Shown: positions 29,813-40,527, counted from the stretch's first letter. The stretch: DNA of 64,000 nt from Halocaridina rubra (GCA_037179515.1 JAXCGZ010005686.1:1-64000); one strand, 5' to 3'. The notes: generated by a model from the letters alone, not told the origin. A program made the numbers and translations.

Positions 29813-32800
29813 TAAAGCAGACAGAAGAGAAAATTGTAGCTACGGCCACTTCTGTTCTGCCACTTCTACAGGTTGTAGCCAAAATTGGTTGTAGTGACAT
29901 GGTCTTCACTGTGGATACAGGAGCTGCAGTCTCCATTATTCCATATAAGTATGTTTCAGAAATTTTATTAAGGCCAACAGCAGTTAATATTTCTACGGCC
30001 ACTGGTGAGTCGATAAAAGTTTATGGTGAAATTATTCTTGACCTTGATATTCGGCAGTTGCGCCGTCGATTTAACTGGACATTTGTTGTTGCAGATGTAT
30101 GTACACCTTTATTAGGTAATGATTTTCTTTGCAATTTTGGATTGTTTATTGATTGTAAGAATAAAACTTTACATGACAATATAACACAATGTTCTGTAAA
30201 AGGTGATATTGCAAATCATAATGTTTCTTATGTGATTAATAATTTGAACTATTTACCTGATTCTGTACAACAGTTGTTCCAAGATTTTCCCTCACTCTTG
30301 TCCTGTGTTAAGCCTCTTACAGCTAATAATTCTTTCAAGAATTCTAATGTTTTTCATTATATAGATACAGGGAGTTCTCCTCCGACATTTGCTAGATGTC
30401 GTCCGTTGGCTCCAGACAAATATTCTGCTGCCAAGGAAGCATTTAAACAGTTGTTGGATATGGGTATTGTACAACCCTCTAAATCACCTTGGGCTTCACC
30501 CATTCATTTAGTTCCTAAACCTAAGCCAGGAGAGTGGAGAGTATGTGGTGATTTTAGGCAACTTAATACTTTGACCAAGCCAGATAAATATCCTTTACCA
30601 CATATTAGTAGTGTATCATTAAAGCTTTATAAGAAAAAGATATTCAGTAAAATTGATTTGTTAAAAGCCTATCACCAGATCCCTATGAATCCTTCAGATG
30701 TTGAAAAGACAGCAGTAACCACACCCTTTGGGCTATTTGAATATTTATATATGCCTTATGGTCTTCGGAATGCCCCTGCCACTTTTCAACGTTTGATGGA
30801 CAATTTATTTAGAAACCTTGATTTTGTATTTATTTACCTGGATGATATTCTGATATTTTCAGAGAATACAGAAGAGCACAAGAAACATTTGTCTATAGTA
30901 TTTGAAATCCTAAGCTCTAATAACCTTAAAATTTCTATTGATAAATGTGAATTCTTTAAAAATGAAATAGAATATTTAGGATATTTGATCACTGCTAATG
31001 GTTTAAAACCTGGTTCTCATAAACAGACAGATATTGTTGATTTTCCTAAGCCAGCAGATTCTGCTGCCTTACGTAGGTTTATAGGAATGCTCAATTACTA
31101 TAGACAAATGGTACCGCATTTTGCTGATGTTGTATATCCTTTGACCGAATTAATTAGATTACAACCTAAATCTAAAGAACTAGTATGGAATTCGGAAGCA
31201 GAATCTGCCTTTGTAAATGCTAAAGAGTCACTTAACAATGCTTGTACCATTGCATATTTCACTAGTAAGTGTAATTCTCCACTGCATCTGGTGACTGATT
31301 GTTCCCAAGTGGCAGCTGGAGCTGCGTTACACCAAATTCAGGATGGTAAATTTGTCCCTATTGAATTCTTTTCAAAGAAATTATCAGAAACTCAGAGGTG
31401 TTATTCTACTTTTGACCGAGAACTGCTTGCTGCGTATCTGGCTGTACTAAAATTTAAACATGTAATTGAAGGACGTGAAACCGTTTTATTTACTGATCAT
31501 AAACCCCTTGTTTTTGCATTTAAGAATCCTCATACAGCCAAGTCAGATAGACAGCAACGATATTGGTCTTTAATTAGCGAGTATATATCAGATGTTGTAC
31601 ATATCAAGGGTGCAGACAATGTTGTAGCAGATTGTCTTTCCAGACCATTACCTGTATCTTCTGTCTCAGTGGACTTACATGATTTAACCAGTATAGCTGA
31701 GAGCCAATCCACTGACACAGAAATTCTTAATTACAAAGAGAGATTGAAAATTTTCAAAATTCAGAATCATGACTTATATTGTGACGTGTCAACACCCCAT
31801 CCAAGACCATTTCTTCCCTTAGCTTGTCGTAAATCAGTATTTCAACTTATGCATAACATTTCACATCCAGGAGTCAAAGGTACGTTGCGCCTTATCAAAG
31901 CTAGGTACTATTGGCCTAATATGGATCGAGATATTCGAAGTTGGACTAAAGAGTGTACTTCTTGTCAGCAAGTTAAAGTGCACCGCCATACCCGTGCTCC
32001 TATTACAAATTTTACAGCACCTTTTGGGAGATTTGAATTTGTACATTTAGATATTGTTGGTCCTCTCCCTCCTAGTAAAGTCCCTGGCCAGTCTTTTACA
32101 GCACCAGAACAATACGTTCTTACCTGTATTGACAGATCTACTAGATGGTTGGAAGCCATCCCCATCACAGATATTTCTGCTACCACTGTTGCTTTTGCTT
32201 TTATTAAAGGTTGGGTATCTCGTTTTGGAGTGCCATTATATGTTTTTACTGATAGAGGTGCTCAATTTGAATCTGCATTATTTCAGCAACTTTCCTCTAT
32301 AATTGGATTTCATAGACTGCGTACCACTTCATATCACCCTCAATCCAATGGCATGGTTGAAAGATCACATAGAGTATTGAAAGTATCTCTGATGGCACGT
32401 AAAGATGATTGGCTTGCTTCTTTACCAATAGTACTTTTAGGTTTAAGATGTGTCCCCACAGAGTCTGGAGTTTCTCCATTTACTTTGGTAACAGGAAGTA
32501 TGCTACTTAGTCCTAAAATCATGGTAACAACTGAAATTCCTTCTTTTGCACAACAAAAAGAAATTGTCACTGAATTTGTATCTCGAATGCGTGAATTAGA
32601 TTTTTCTGAATCCTCTTATGGATACCTTCATTCATCGTCTGTTAAACCTTATGTACCAAAAGATCTTGAATCATGTACACATGTTTGGGTTAGAGTGGAT
32701 CGTGTACGTCGCCCTTTAGAGGCTCCCTACTTTGGTCCACTTGAAGTTGTGGAACGTGGTGATAAATATTTTATTCTACGTCAGCTTTCTGGAAATTTAA

Positions 32801-33117
32801 CTACTGTATCTGTAGATAGATTGAAACCTGCCTCAATACCAAAAACTATCAGTTCTAATGAGACAGAACCTACTGTAAATAATGATTCTGTGCCAGAGGC
32901 TGTCAATTCTGATGTGATTGAACCAAGTGTAAATAATGATTTTTCTGATTCTAATTCCACAAATGACACAGATTCTGATACATTAATTCCTAGTAGTGCA
33001 TCTATTCCTGAAAATATTGATAATGAAGATGTTATTGAAGAGAAAATACCTCAATCTGTTGTTACGAAATCTCGTCGAGTTAGATTTAATCGTAACCCTG
33101 ATTATGTATATTATTAA
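29800..33117 (+). CDS. pol: Retrotransposon Pol: protease, reverse transcriptase, RNase H, integrase
   Basis: The frame opens right after a TAG at 29797-29799; the first Met codon is at 29899. Numbered from that Met: aspartic protease VDTGA at residues 5-9; RT with TTPFGLFEY and the catalytic YLDD at 313-316; RNase H acidic residues near 467 (TDCS), 508 (DREL) and 533 (TDHK); integrase zinc finger H652, H656, C686, C689; DDE residues D718, D785 and E821 (the last within NGMVERSH); then a GPY-like C-terminal module (APYFGPLEVVERG). There is no chromodomain. About 33 codons lie between the frame opening and the Met, and the protease probably starts in this stretch after the frameshift. All catalytic residues that I can place are present. 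Confidence 0.93.
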   Translation, partial: FGKLIKQTEEKIVATATSVLPLLQVVAKIGCSDMVFTVDTGAAVSIIPYKYVSEILLRPTAVNISTATGESIKVYGEIILDLDIRQLRRRFNWTFVVADVCTPLLGNDFLCNFGLFIDCKNKTLHDNITQCSVKGDIANHNVSYVINNLNYLPDSVQQLFQDFPSLLSCVKPLTANNSFKNSNVFHYIDTGSSPPTFARCRPLAPDKYSAAKEAFKQLLDMGIVQPSKSPWASPIHLVPKPKPGEWRVCGDFRQLNTLTKPDKYPLPHISSVSLKLYKKKIFSKIDLLKAYHQIPMNPSDVEKTAVTTPFGLFEYLYMPYGLRNAPATFQRLMDNLFRNLDFVFIYLDDILIFSENTEEHKKHLSIVFEILSSNNLKISIDKCEFFKNEIEYLGYLITANGLKPGSHKQTDIVDFPKPADSAALRRFIGMLNYYRQMVPHFADVVYPLTELIRLQPKSKELVWNSEAESAFVNAKESLNNACTIAYFTSKCNSPLHLVTDCSQVAAGAALHQIQDGKFVPIEFFSKKLSETQRCYSTFDRELLAAYLAVLKFKHVIEGRETVLFTDHKPLVFAFKNPHTAKSDRQQRYWSLISEYISDVVHIKGADNVVADCLSRPLPVSSVSVDLHDLTSIAESQSTDTEILNYKERLKIFKIQNHDLYCDVSTPHPRPFLPLACRKSVFQLMHNISHPGVKGTLRLIKARYYWPNMDRDIRSWTKECTSCQQVKVHRHTRAPITNFTAPFGRFEFVHLDIVGPLPPSKVPGQSFTAPEQYVLTCIDRSTRWLEAIPITDISATTVAFAFIKGWVSRFGVPLYVFTDRGAQFESALFQQLSSIIGFHRLRTTSYHPQSNGMVERSHRVLKVSLMARKDDWLASLPIVLLGLRCVPTESGVSPFTLVTGSMLLSPKIMVTTEIPSFAQQKEIVTEFVSRMRELDFSESSYGYLHSSSVKPYVPKDLESCTHVWVRVDRVRRPLEAPYFGPLEVVERGDKYFILRQLSGNLTTVSVDRLKPASIPKTISSNETEPTVNNDSVPEAVNSDVIEPSVNNDFSDSNSTNDTDSDTLIPSSASIPENIDNEDVIEEKIPQSVVTKSRRVRFNRNPDYVYY

Positions 33118-33218
33118 TTTGTATTTTTGTATCTATGTCTCCACATATATATTATATATCTATATTTTCTATTATCAGTGTTAAAAACTAATGTACTCCT
33201 GTACTGGCAGGGGAGTGT

Positions 33219-33587
33219 TGTAGTGGCATAGTGTATTTTCTTTCTTTATTTGGAGTGTTGTAGTGGTATGATATATGTCTTCTTTATTTATATATTGTAT
33301 TTATTAATTGATATATATATTTTCACTTTATTTATTAATAATTTTGTTGTTGTTGTAAAGTGATCCCTTAATTTTGCTTCTTTTTGTCATAACGAACTGT
33401 ACATTGTTTTGGTTTTCTGTTTTTATGGCAACACTGACACTGTATTGCCGCCTTTTTCGTATAGTGTGATATTTTTGGTCTGTTCATTTTCGATACATAA
33501 AAATTGCTTCATAATTATGACTTTGGCCTATTTTGTTACCTTAAATGATATTGTGGTAATCTTGATATCTTGTCAGACTGAACTACA
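33219..33587 (+). repeat. 3' LTR
   Basis: Partner of the 5' LTR, with the same TGTAGTGG start and ACTACA end. It lacks a TAA triplet present in the 5' LTR and has one extra A; three substitutions are also visible. CACT follows as the target duplication. Confidence 0.93.
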
Positions 33588-33591
33588 CACT

Positions 33592-34636
33592 CATTAGTAG
33601 CCTAAAAATGTAGTCACTATCTGGATATATCCTAACCTCTCATCAAACAGTTTAGAAAACAGAAACAGTATTCAGTAACACTTGAATTTAAGCACCACTT
33701 TAAGCACTGATAAGTGACCATTAAAAATTACTTGTATAATGAACCTTTATCAAGTGTGTTAAAACTAACATTAATATTCGAAGAGTATTTGATATTAAAC
33801 TAATCTAAAGTGAGATCATCAATGGACTGGTCACTTTAGTCCGATTTCTTAAATAGTGTAAACCTAGGATACCATATTGTTATTAGGTAGGTAGACACAC
33901 AATTGGATTTCATAAACGTATCTGAGACGGTTCTGTGTATGTGCATCGGCCGTGACGTCACACCATTCGGTTATGCTTTACTGCCCGCTCCCCATACATG
34001 GCACATAGAGTACTTTTCCCATTCTCGCTCTTGCAGCATCTTATTGAGCTGAATCCTTGTCAGCATCACCGCATACTATTAGTGATAGTTCATGTAGTCC
34101 ATTAAAATATGCAATTACTGATTTTGAGAAGCAAATCATGTAATGTAAATAAATGCAAGAGAAAACAGAGGGTTATTAATATATTACGAATTAAAACTTA
34201 CCTTACTTTTTACAGCAGATTAATTAACTGTTACTAGGATGCAGTCATCACGAAATCCTGATTTCTCAGCAGTAGCCTACACAGACGTATAATGTCACAG
34301 TTGTCTTCAGTACGTTGAGCCTTCTAAAATGCTCCTTAATTAGATTTTAAAAAGGCAGTACTTACTAGGTAGCAAATAAAAAGAACTGGATGAAATATAC
34401 TCATTTCTTGAACAAAACAAATTAAAGTGGTATAAAGTAATGCCATGCACCATAGACATATTCCTGTTTAGGTCATTTTAAGCCAAAACTATTATATTGA
34501 TATACGGTTTTTTTTTTTTTTTTTTTTTTTTTTTGCAATGGTTATAGTTATAGCCTAATTTTCCAGCTATAGCCTAGTTATTTTTAACTGTACATTTCAG
34601 TAATTGAAAGCTCATTAGCAGCTTTCTTTACAAACC
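33592..34636. other. No gene; contains dispersed repeat A copy 2 and a poly-T tract
   Basis: The only supported items are the repeat at 33836-33951 and a T-rich run at about 34508-34534. The rest is unique-looking AT-rich DNA. Confidence 0.4.
33836..33951 (+). repeat. Dispersed repeat family A, copy 2
   Basis: Shares GTCCGATTTCT, GTGTAAACCTAGGATACC, AGACACACAA and CGGTTCTGTGTATG in order with 21083-21189. Homology stops sharply after TGTGTATG in both, suggesting an element end. Confidence 0.65.
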
Positions 34637-34648
34637 TACCAGACACAT

Positions 34649-36453
34649 TTTTTTTTTTTTTTTGTTGGATGTTCACCCTTGAGGGTGAGCGGACCTTCCA
34701 CTTGTGGCCCGCAGGTGGGGTGAGATTTTCTTCGGAGTGTACGTGGTATTCGCTCTTGCTGGCGAATGGGCTTTCCTGTTGGTGAGGAGGTGGGGTGAAT
34801 TCTTATTGGTGATGATCGGACTTTCCTAATTGGCCCGCAGGTGAGATTGTGCCAAACTGTAAAGATAACGGAGAGCATAAATATTCAGTTGTGAATTATT
34901 AGTTTACATCAAACAACATAAATGAATTCCTGTTTTGGGGGAGAGAGAAAGAGTTATTGCATGGCTATCTTGGTGGAGGGTATTGTCTGATAATATTTGA
35001 TAGACTGTTCATGTGGTTATTTGTTGCTAGTCTGATGATGGAGCTAGCAACCTGAAGGGCATTTGGGTCTTCGCTAGATGTTGCGGGGGCACCAGTTTTC
35101 CGTCGAATCTCTGAAAAAGAATCACATTCCAGGATGTAGTGTAGCAGTGGATGTGGTGAGGCTACCTGGCAAAAGGTGCATTCCTTGATGATATTCTCTA
35201 CTATTTGCCAGGTGCACTTGTACCCGAGTCTCAGACGGTACACATTGACCTCAGTGCTTCGTCGAAGGCTCTTCGGCAGGGTGATACACCGAAGATCAGT
35301 GGTGGCTTTGTACCACCAGGTGGAGGGGGAGCCAATGTCTGTGCACAGGTTGTGTTTAGTTATTAAGGTGTTAAGGAGTGACTTGGTGGCTTTATTTTTA
35401 ATCTGTTGCATCCCAGGAGACAGAGATATCTGGATTTCTGCTCTGAGAGTGGCTTGTTTGGCGGCTTGATCGGCTTCCTCATTTCCCTTGATGCCGACGT
35501 GGCTGGGAATCCAGGCAAGAGTGATGGCTTTTCCAAGGCTGGTTATCCTGTGGTAGTGGCTGAGGATGGTCGTGATGATGCGAATATTGTCTCTGAGGAG
35601 TGGCTTCTTGATGGCCTGTAAGGCGCCTTTAGAATCAGAGAGAATAAGGGCATGGTCAGCTTCTTGCTGGATGAAGCAGTCAAGGGCGTTGGCTATGGCC
35701 ACAAGCTCCGTCTGGAGCGATGAGCAGGAGTTTGACAGTCTCCAGGATAGGACGTGGTTTCCAGTGATGAAGGCGGCGGCTGAGGCTCCAGTATCTTGGT
35801 TTACTGAACCGTCAGTGTAGTAGACTTGAGAGTTTGGCCTGCTCCAGCTCTGTATTTTGTCCTTATATATGTTTTTAAGGACAAGCGGGTTTACCAAGCT
35901 TTTGGGGTTGTCAGGGAGCTCGATCTTTATATCGAGTGGTTGGTCATTCCATGGGGGTGGGCATCTGTATTCAGGAAGCGGTGTGTCTTGTATCTTGGCT
36001 AGGATGCTCTCCCTGACTGGCAGTGCTTGCAGGCTAGCGCAGACCTTGGCTGCCCAGGTTCTAGGATGGTGGTTGGGCTGGCGATTGAGGGCTAGATGGA
36101 GATTTGTGCCAGCTAGGCATTTATGTTGGGCAGTGGTGGTTTTGGCCACAAGGAGGGTCAGTCTTTGCTGAGCTCTGAGTTTGAGTGGAATGAGTCCCGA
36201 TTCCATCTGGAGGTTTTCTCTCTTGGTCCACATGGGGGCTCCTAGCATGGTACGTGTGGCGTTGTTTTGAATTACTTCTATTTTGTCCCACTGTCGGTCT
36301 TTTAGTAGCCAGAGTGTGGGACAAGCATAGTCAATGAGGCTGCGTATGGCTTGTACATAGAAGGTTCTGAGGACATTAAATGATGCACCATCGTAGAGGC
36401 CCGACATCCGACGAAGGATCGCTTGTCGCTGGCTGCACCTGTCACGCAAGTAT
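34649..36453 (-). mobile_element. I-clade LINE, 5'-truncated, with poly(A) and 12-bp target duplication
   Basis: On the minus strand the fragment runs from 36453 to a poly(A) at 34649-34663. TACCAGACACAT occurs on both sides (34637-34648 and 36454-36465), a perfect 12-bp target duplication that fixes both ends. The 3' UTR is about 300 bp and G/C-richer than its surroundings. The fragment keeps the end of RT, the RNase H domain and a C-terminal Cys/His motif. Confidence 0.92.
34965..36449 (-). CDS. LINE polyprotein C-terminal half: RT end and RNase H
   Basis: 494 open codons that begin inside the truncated element, so the first Met is not a real start. Residues 1-150 are the RT thumb/connection (AILRRMSG, IRSLIDYACPTLW, NATRTMLGAP). 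RNase H follows, with YYTDGS (Asp 212), TELVAI (Glu 248), LSDSKGA (Asp 272) and WIPSHVGIKGNEEAD (Asp 327), so the catalytic set is intact. The tail has C-TFC-...-H-...-C (CTFCQV, then LLHYILEC), the zinc-like motif seen at the end of I/Jockey-group ORF2 proteins. A downstream RNase H points to the I clade. Lacking endonuclease and RT palm, it cannot transpose by itself. Confidence 0.88.
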   Translation of the reverse strand: MRDRCSQRQAILRRMSGLYDGASFNVLRTFYVQAIRSLIDYACPTLWLLKDRQWDKIEVIQNNATRTMLGAPMWTKRENLQMESGLIPLKLRAQQRLTLLVAKTTTAQHKCLAGTNLHLALNRQPNHHPRTWAAKVCASLQALPVRESILAKIQDTPLPEYRCPPPWNDQPLDIKIELPDNPKSLVNPLVLKNIYKDKIQSWSRPNSQVYYTDGSVNQDTGASAAAFITGNHVLSWRLSNSCSSLQTELVAIANALDCFIQQEADHALILSDSKGALQAIKKPLLRDNIRIITTILSHYHRITSLGKAITLAWIPSHVGIKGNEEADQAAKQATLRAEIQISLSPGMQQIKNKATKSLLNTLITKHNLCTDIGSPSTWWYKATTDLRCITLPKSLRRSTEVNVYRLRLGYKCTWQIVENIIKECTFCQVASPHPLLHYILECDSFSEIRRKTGAPATSSEDPNALQVASSIIRLATNNHMNSLSNIIRQYPPPR

Positions 36454-36869
36454 TACCAGACACATGTTCATCCAAATGTTCAGATTTGGAGGAACCCAGT
36501 GCATAATTAGTACAAATAAATTGTGCAGGTCATCATACTGGCAACAATGCATAGGGAAGACAGGCTGGCGAGATGACCACCTCCCTCCCAGCAAGACTCA
36601 AAAGCAACTCTACATACAGTTTCACATTCTAAATCTCGTTTACGGCAGGACTACTACAAAAAACACATGTGTTTATAGAATCATTTTTGCTTAGAATTAC
36701 ATAAGAACATAAGAACATAAGAATAGAGGACACTGCAACATGCCTACTGGCACACACGAGGCAGCTCCATTTTTGAATTGTATTTTCAGCATGTCTAACC
36801 TATTCTATTCTACTCTACTTATTTATTCTGTTTTTCTTTTTATGATTTTTCTAATCAGCACTAACCTAT

Positions 36870-39053
36870 TCATACCCACCCTACCTCTGTCATATGTCTA
36901 TCTAATCTACATTTGAAGGTGTCTAAGGTATTGGCATTTACTATCCTACTAGGAAGCTTGTTCCATGCATCAGCTACTCTATTACCAAACCAATTTTTAC
37001 CAATTTCCCTTCTGAACCTAAATTTATCAAGCTTAAATCCATTATTACGAGTTCTGGTTTGATCATGAATTTTTAAAACTTTATTAATATCTCCCTTGTT
37101 AATCCCTTTAAACCATTTATACACTTCAATCATATCCCCCCTAACTCTTCGCCTCTCTAGAGAATGTAGATTAAGTTTTTTTAATCTGTCCTCATATGGT
37201 AGATTTCTGATATTGTGTATCATCTTGGTCATTCTTCGTTGCACTCTCTCCAAGGATTCAATTTCCATTCTATAATAGGGTGACCAGAATTGCACAGCAT
37301 AATCTAAATGGGGCCTAACTAATGCAAGATAGAGCTGCAAAATAACTTTTTCCGTCCTATTGCTGACGCTTCTTGAGATAAATCCTAAAATTCTGTTTGC
37401 TTTATTTCTGACTGCTGTGCATTGCTCTCTTGGCTTAAGACTACTACTCACAAGAACTCCCAAATCCCTTTCACACTGAGAACTCATGATTTCATGGTTA
37501 TTTAGCTTATAACTAGTATTGTCTTTTATAGTACCCATTTTAACTACTTTACATTTTTCAACATTAAATTCCATTTGCCATTTGTCCGACCATTCAGATA
37601 ATCTATTTAGATCTTCCTGTAAAGCATGAATGTCTTCTTTTCCATTTATAGTTCTACCTATTTTAGTGTCGTCTGCGAATTTACTTAGGTTACTACTGAT
37701 ATCCGAATCCAGATCATTTAGATATACGATGAAGAATAGGGGACCCAGTACCGAGCCTTGTGGTACCCCGCTAGTAACCGAGCCCCACTCTGATTTCTCT
37801 CCATTTATGCAAACCCTCTGTTTTCTGTCTTTTAACCATTGTTTGATCCATCTGAGAACAGCTCCTCCTATACCATGAGCTTCCAGCTTTTTAACTAATC
37901 TTTTGTGAGGAACTCTATCAAAAGCTTTGCTAAAATCTAGATATATTGTATCATATTCTTTGCCACAATCTACTGCCTCGTAAACTTCTGAATAAAAAGA
38001 CAGTAAGTTTGTAAGGCACGAAAAACCCTTAAGAAACCCGTGTTGTGAAAGTTTTATCAGTCTGTGTAATTCTAGATGTGCCCTTATTTTATTTGCAATT
38101 ATGGATTCTAGAATCTTACCCACTGTTGACGTTAAACTTACCGGCCTATAATTATTCTTTTTAACACGTTCTCCTTTTTTAAATATTGGTACCACATCTG
38201 CCAATTTCCACTCCATGGGTACCGATCCTAATTTTATTGAATTATTAAATAATGCAGTTAGAGGACAACTAAGCTCTTCTTTGCATTCCTTTAATATTCT
38301 AGCATATATTCCATCAGGTCCCGGAGATTTATGAGCCTTTAATTTATCTATTTCTTTTATTACCTCCTCTCTCGTAATATTTATTGAACTAAGTATATTA
38401 TCGGGACTGTCTCTGTAAATGGATTCTACTTCCGGAATATTTTCCAAGTTTTCATTTGTAAATACAGATAAGATATAATCATTTAAACATGTACTCATCA
38501 CTTTATCGTCATCTGTGATATGGCCATTGGCTACTTCAATTGGTCCGACTTTTTCCTTAAATTTTGTTTGATAATGTTGATAAAACCCTTTAGGATTTTC
38601 TTTAGCTTCTCCTGCTATTCGAACTTCGTATTTTCTTTTCGACTCTCTAACTATCTTTTTAACTTCCCTGTTTAACTGTATATATTGCTGCCTCACCTGC
38701 TCTTCACCTCTTTTTAGTTTCCTGTATATTCCTCTTTTAATACCTATAAGATTCTTTATTCTATTGTTCATCCATTTAGGGTCATTTTTTCTTGATCTGC
38801 AATGTTTCATGGGAATATAGTCTCTCTGACTATTCTTAAGAGTCATGACAAAATTGTTATATTCCTCATCCAAATTTATATTAACTGACGGGCTGCTGTT
38901 CTTTCCTGTGAGAGAATTTAATGTATTGATCTTATCTTGTGATAATCCTTGGCATGTGGTACCCAAATTTCGGGGTAATCCGCTACCTGCGACCTGACCT
39001 GCTGGATTAACTACCCACATCTGTACCCCCAGAAATCCCTTCCCATACCTCAT
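36870..39053 (-). CDS. CR1-type reverse transcriptase, nearly full RT domain
   Basis: 727 open codons, of which the first ~50 are probably out of frame relative to the original protein. The authentic part starts around NLDEEYNNFVMTLKNSQRDY, then MKHCRSRKNDPKWM. RT motifs follow in order: AHKSPGPDGI, VVPIFKKG, NYRPVSLTS, QHGFLKGFSC, YLDFSKAFDRVPH, TSGVPQGSVLGPLFF and the catalytic KFADDTKI, and then the CR1-type C-terminal domain (RRMTKMIHNI, ERRRVRGDMIEVYKW, ending at MTEVGWV). The catalytic residues are intact. The upstream endonuclease remnant is in another frame (39007-39249), so a small indel separates the domains. It belongs to the same broad clade as the array LINE but to a clearly different family. 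Confidence 0.85.
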   Translation of the reverse strand: MRYGKGFLGVQMWVVNPAGQVAGSGLPRNLGTTCQGLSQDKINTLNSLTGKNSSPSVNINLDEEYNNFVMTLKNSQRDYIPMKHCRSRKNDPKWMNNRIKNLIGIKRGIYRKLKRGEEQVRQQYIQLNREVKKIVRESKRKYEVRIAGEAKENPKGFYQHYQTKFKEKVGPIEVANGHITDDDKVMSTCLNDYILSVFTNENLENIPEVESIYRDSPDNILSSINITREEVIKEIDKLKAHKSPGPDGIYARILKECKEELSCPLTALFNNSIKLGSVPMEWKLADVVPIFKKGERVKKNNYRPVSLTSTVGKILESIIANKIRAHLELHRLIKLSQHGFLKGFSCLTNLLSFYSEVYEAVDCGKEYDTIYLDFSKAFDRVPHKRLVKKLEAHGIGGAVLRWIKQWLKDRKQRVCINGEKSEWGSVTSGVPQGSVLGPLFFIVYLNDLDSDISSNLSKFADDTKIGRTINGKEDIHALQEDLNRLSEWSDKWQMEFNVEKCKVVKMGTIKDNTSYKLNNHEIMSSQCERDLGVLVSSSLKPREQCTAVRNKANRILGFISRSVSNRTEKVILQLYLALVRPHLDYAVQFWSPYYRMEIESLERVQRRMTKMIHNIRNLPYEDRLKKLNLHSLERRRVRGDMIEVYKWFKGINKGDINKVLKIHDQTRTRNNGFKLDKFRFRREIGKNWFGNRVADAWNKLPSRIVNANTLDTFKCRLDRHMTEVGWV

Positions 39054-39249
39054 TAGATAATTTAGTTTTTAAGCCCTCAAAATCTCCTGCTCTAAAGTTT
39101 GGAACAATATTCTTATTTTCCTTTATAGTTTCCTTGAAAATTATGTTAAATCTAATGGAATCATGGTCACTGTTGCCCAATTTTTCACCAACTTCTAAAT
39201 TTGTAACCATATTCTCTCTATTACTAAGAACTAAATCTAGTGTATTCAC
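39007..39249 (-). pseudogene. CR1 endonuclease C-terminal remnant
   Basis: NTLDLVLSNRENMV followed by EKLGNSDHDSIRF matches the last part of an apurinic-type LINE endonuclease, including the SDH catalytic His motif. The frame shifts relative to the RT frame between about 39010 and 39050, so the polyprotein is broken. It is cut at its 5' end exactly where the inverted octamers begin. Confidence 0.75.
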
Positions 39250-39304
39250 CCCCCTTATGTTCTTATGTTCTTATGTTCTTATTCTTATGTTCTTATGTTC
39301 TTAT

Positions 39305-39861
<557 letters not shown>

Positions 39862-40019
39862 AATACCGTTTATATAATATATACATTGTATAAATGCAAA
39901 TTTCCCTACAAATTAGGTACTTGATATGGCAATGTGAGAAGTATTACTAGTGTATAATGTATGAAAAGGTTACTTTCCATCCAAAGTTGCTTATATTTGC
40001 CGTTTTATGAGTCATTAAT

Positions 40020-40100
40020 AACCCCCATTTGAATGGGGGTGAACACTGAGAGGCTGGAGCTGGGGTATATAAGGCTGGATGCCCCACTATACAATAGTAT
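40020..40100 (+). promoter_or_regulatory. Possible TATA-type core promoter
   Basis: GGGGTATATAAGGCTGG at about 40063-40079 resembles a TATA box in otherwise less GC-rich sequence. It is preceded by the perfect palindrome ACCCCCATTTGAATGGGGGT (40021-40040). No transcript start is visible, and the link to CAMLG is speculative. Confidence 0.2.
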
Positions 40101-40459
40101 TGAAAAGAAATGCTTAAAATTTTGTTTTTGACGTCCTCGCTCTTACGGATATATTACTTTCATGAATTATAGAATTCAACGCAGGGAATAATTTAGAATT
40201 TAAAAAATTGACTGTAAATGAAGATCTTCCTCAGATATTTTTAGATTAATATGTAAAAATAAAAAAAAATCGCAAAATTCTAATACAGCATATTAAGATA
40301 GAGTTCATTATAATATTAACTCTGTTAGTGTCACAAATAAATGATATAAAACATGCCATGAAATAGACAATTAACGAGACAAGGAAAAAAACAAAAAGAC
40401 TGAACAAGATTTCTACCTAGCGAGAATTATAGTCATTTACTATTAATATTCTACATCTT

Positions 40460-40527
40460 GCAGTGAGTCGGCCATCTTTGTTTGTTTACATTGTTATGAG
40501 CAATAATTCCAGCCTTTCGGCGAAGAG
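40460..40527 (+). other. Candidate 5' non-coding exon of CAMLG
   Basis: GAGTCGGCCATCTTTGTTTG contains a YY1-type motif (CGGCCATCTT), which often sits just downstream of animal transcription starts. The stretch ends GGCGAAGAG|GTGAGAG, a good donor at 40528. The coding exon of CAMLG is preceded by TTATTTGTTTCAG (acceptor ending about 41438), which requires an upstream exon such as this one. Confidence 0.35.

Larger units (their letters stand above)
28458..33587 (+). mobile_element. Complete CsRn1-type Ty3/Gypsy LTR retrotransposon
   Basis: A 5.13-kb element with LTRs at 28458-28828 (371 bp) and 33219-33587 (369 bp), both starting TGTAGTGG and ending ACTACA. I count three substitutions and two small indels between the LTRs, so insertion was recent. 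A candidate primer binding site TGGTGACCCCG starts at 28832, matching the 3' end expected of tRNA-Trp. A purine-rich GGCAGGGGAG lies at about 33207-33215, just before the 3' LTR. The order is gag, then protease, RT, RNase H and integrase; there is no envelope frame. The gag zinc motif C-x2-H-x9-C-x3-C and the tRNA-Trp primer are known traits of the CsRn1 clade. Both frames are open, so it may be autonomous. Confidence 0.92.
36701..39304 (-). mobile_element. CR1-clade LINE bounded by inverted octamer repeats
   Basis: On the minus strand the 3' end carries about three GTTCTTAT octamers (36701-36724), a typical CR1-like 3' terminus. The element is truncated within the endonuclease at about 39250. 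Beyond that point about six octamers occur in the opposite orientation (39255-39304). No target duplication is evident. Confidence 0.85.

Noticed and set aside
35176..36324. Plus-strand frames of 67-104 codons across the I-clade LINE
   Set aside because: Antisense to the RNase H-containing frame, with no recognisable domain.
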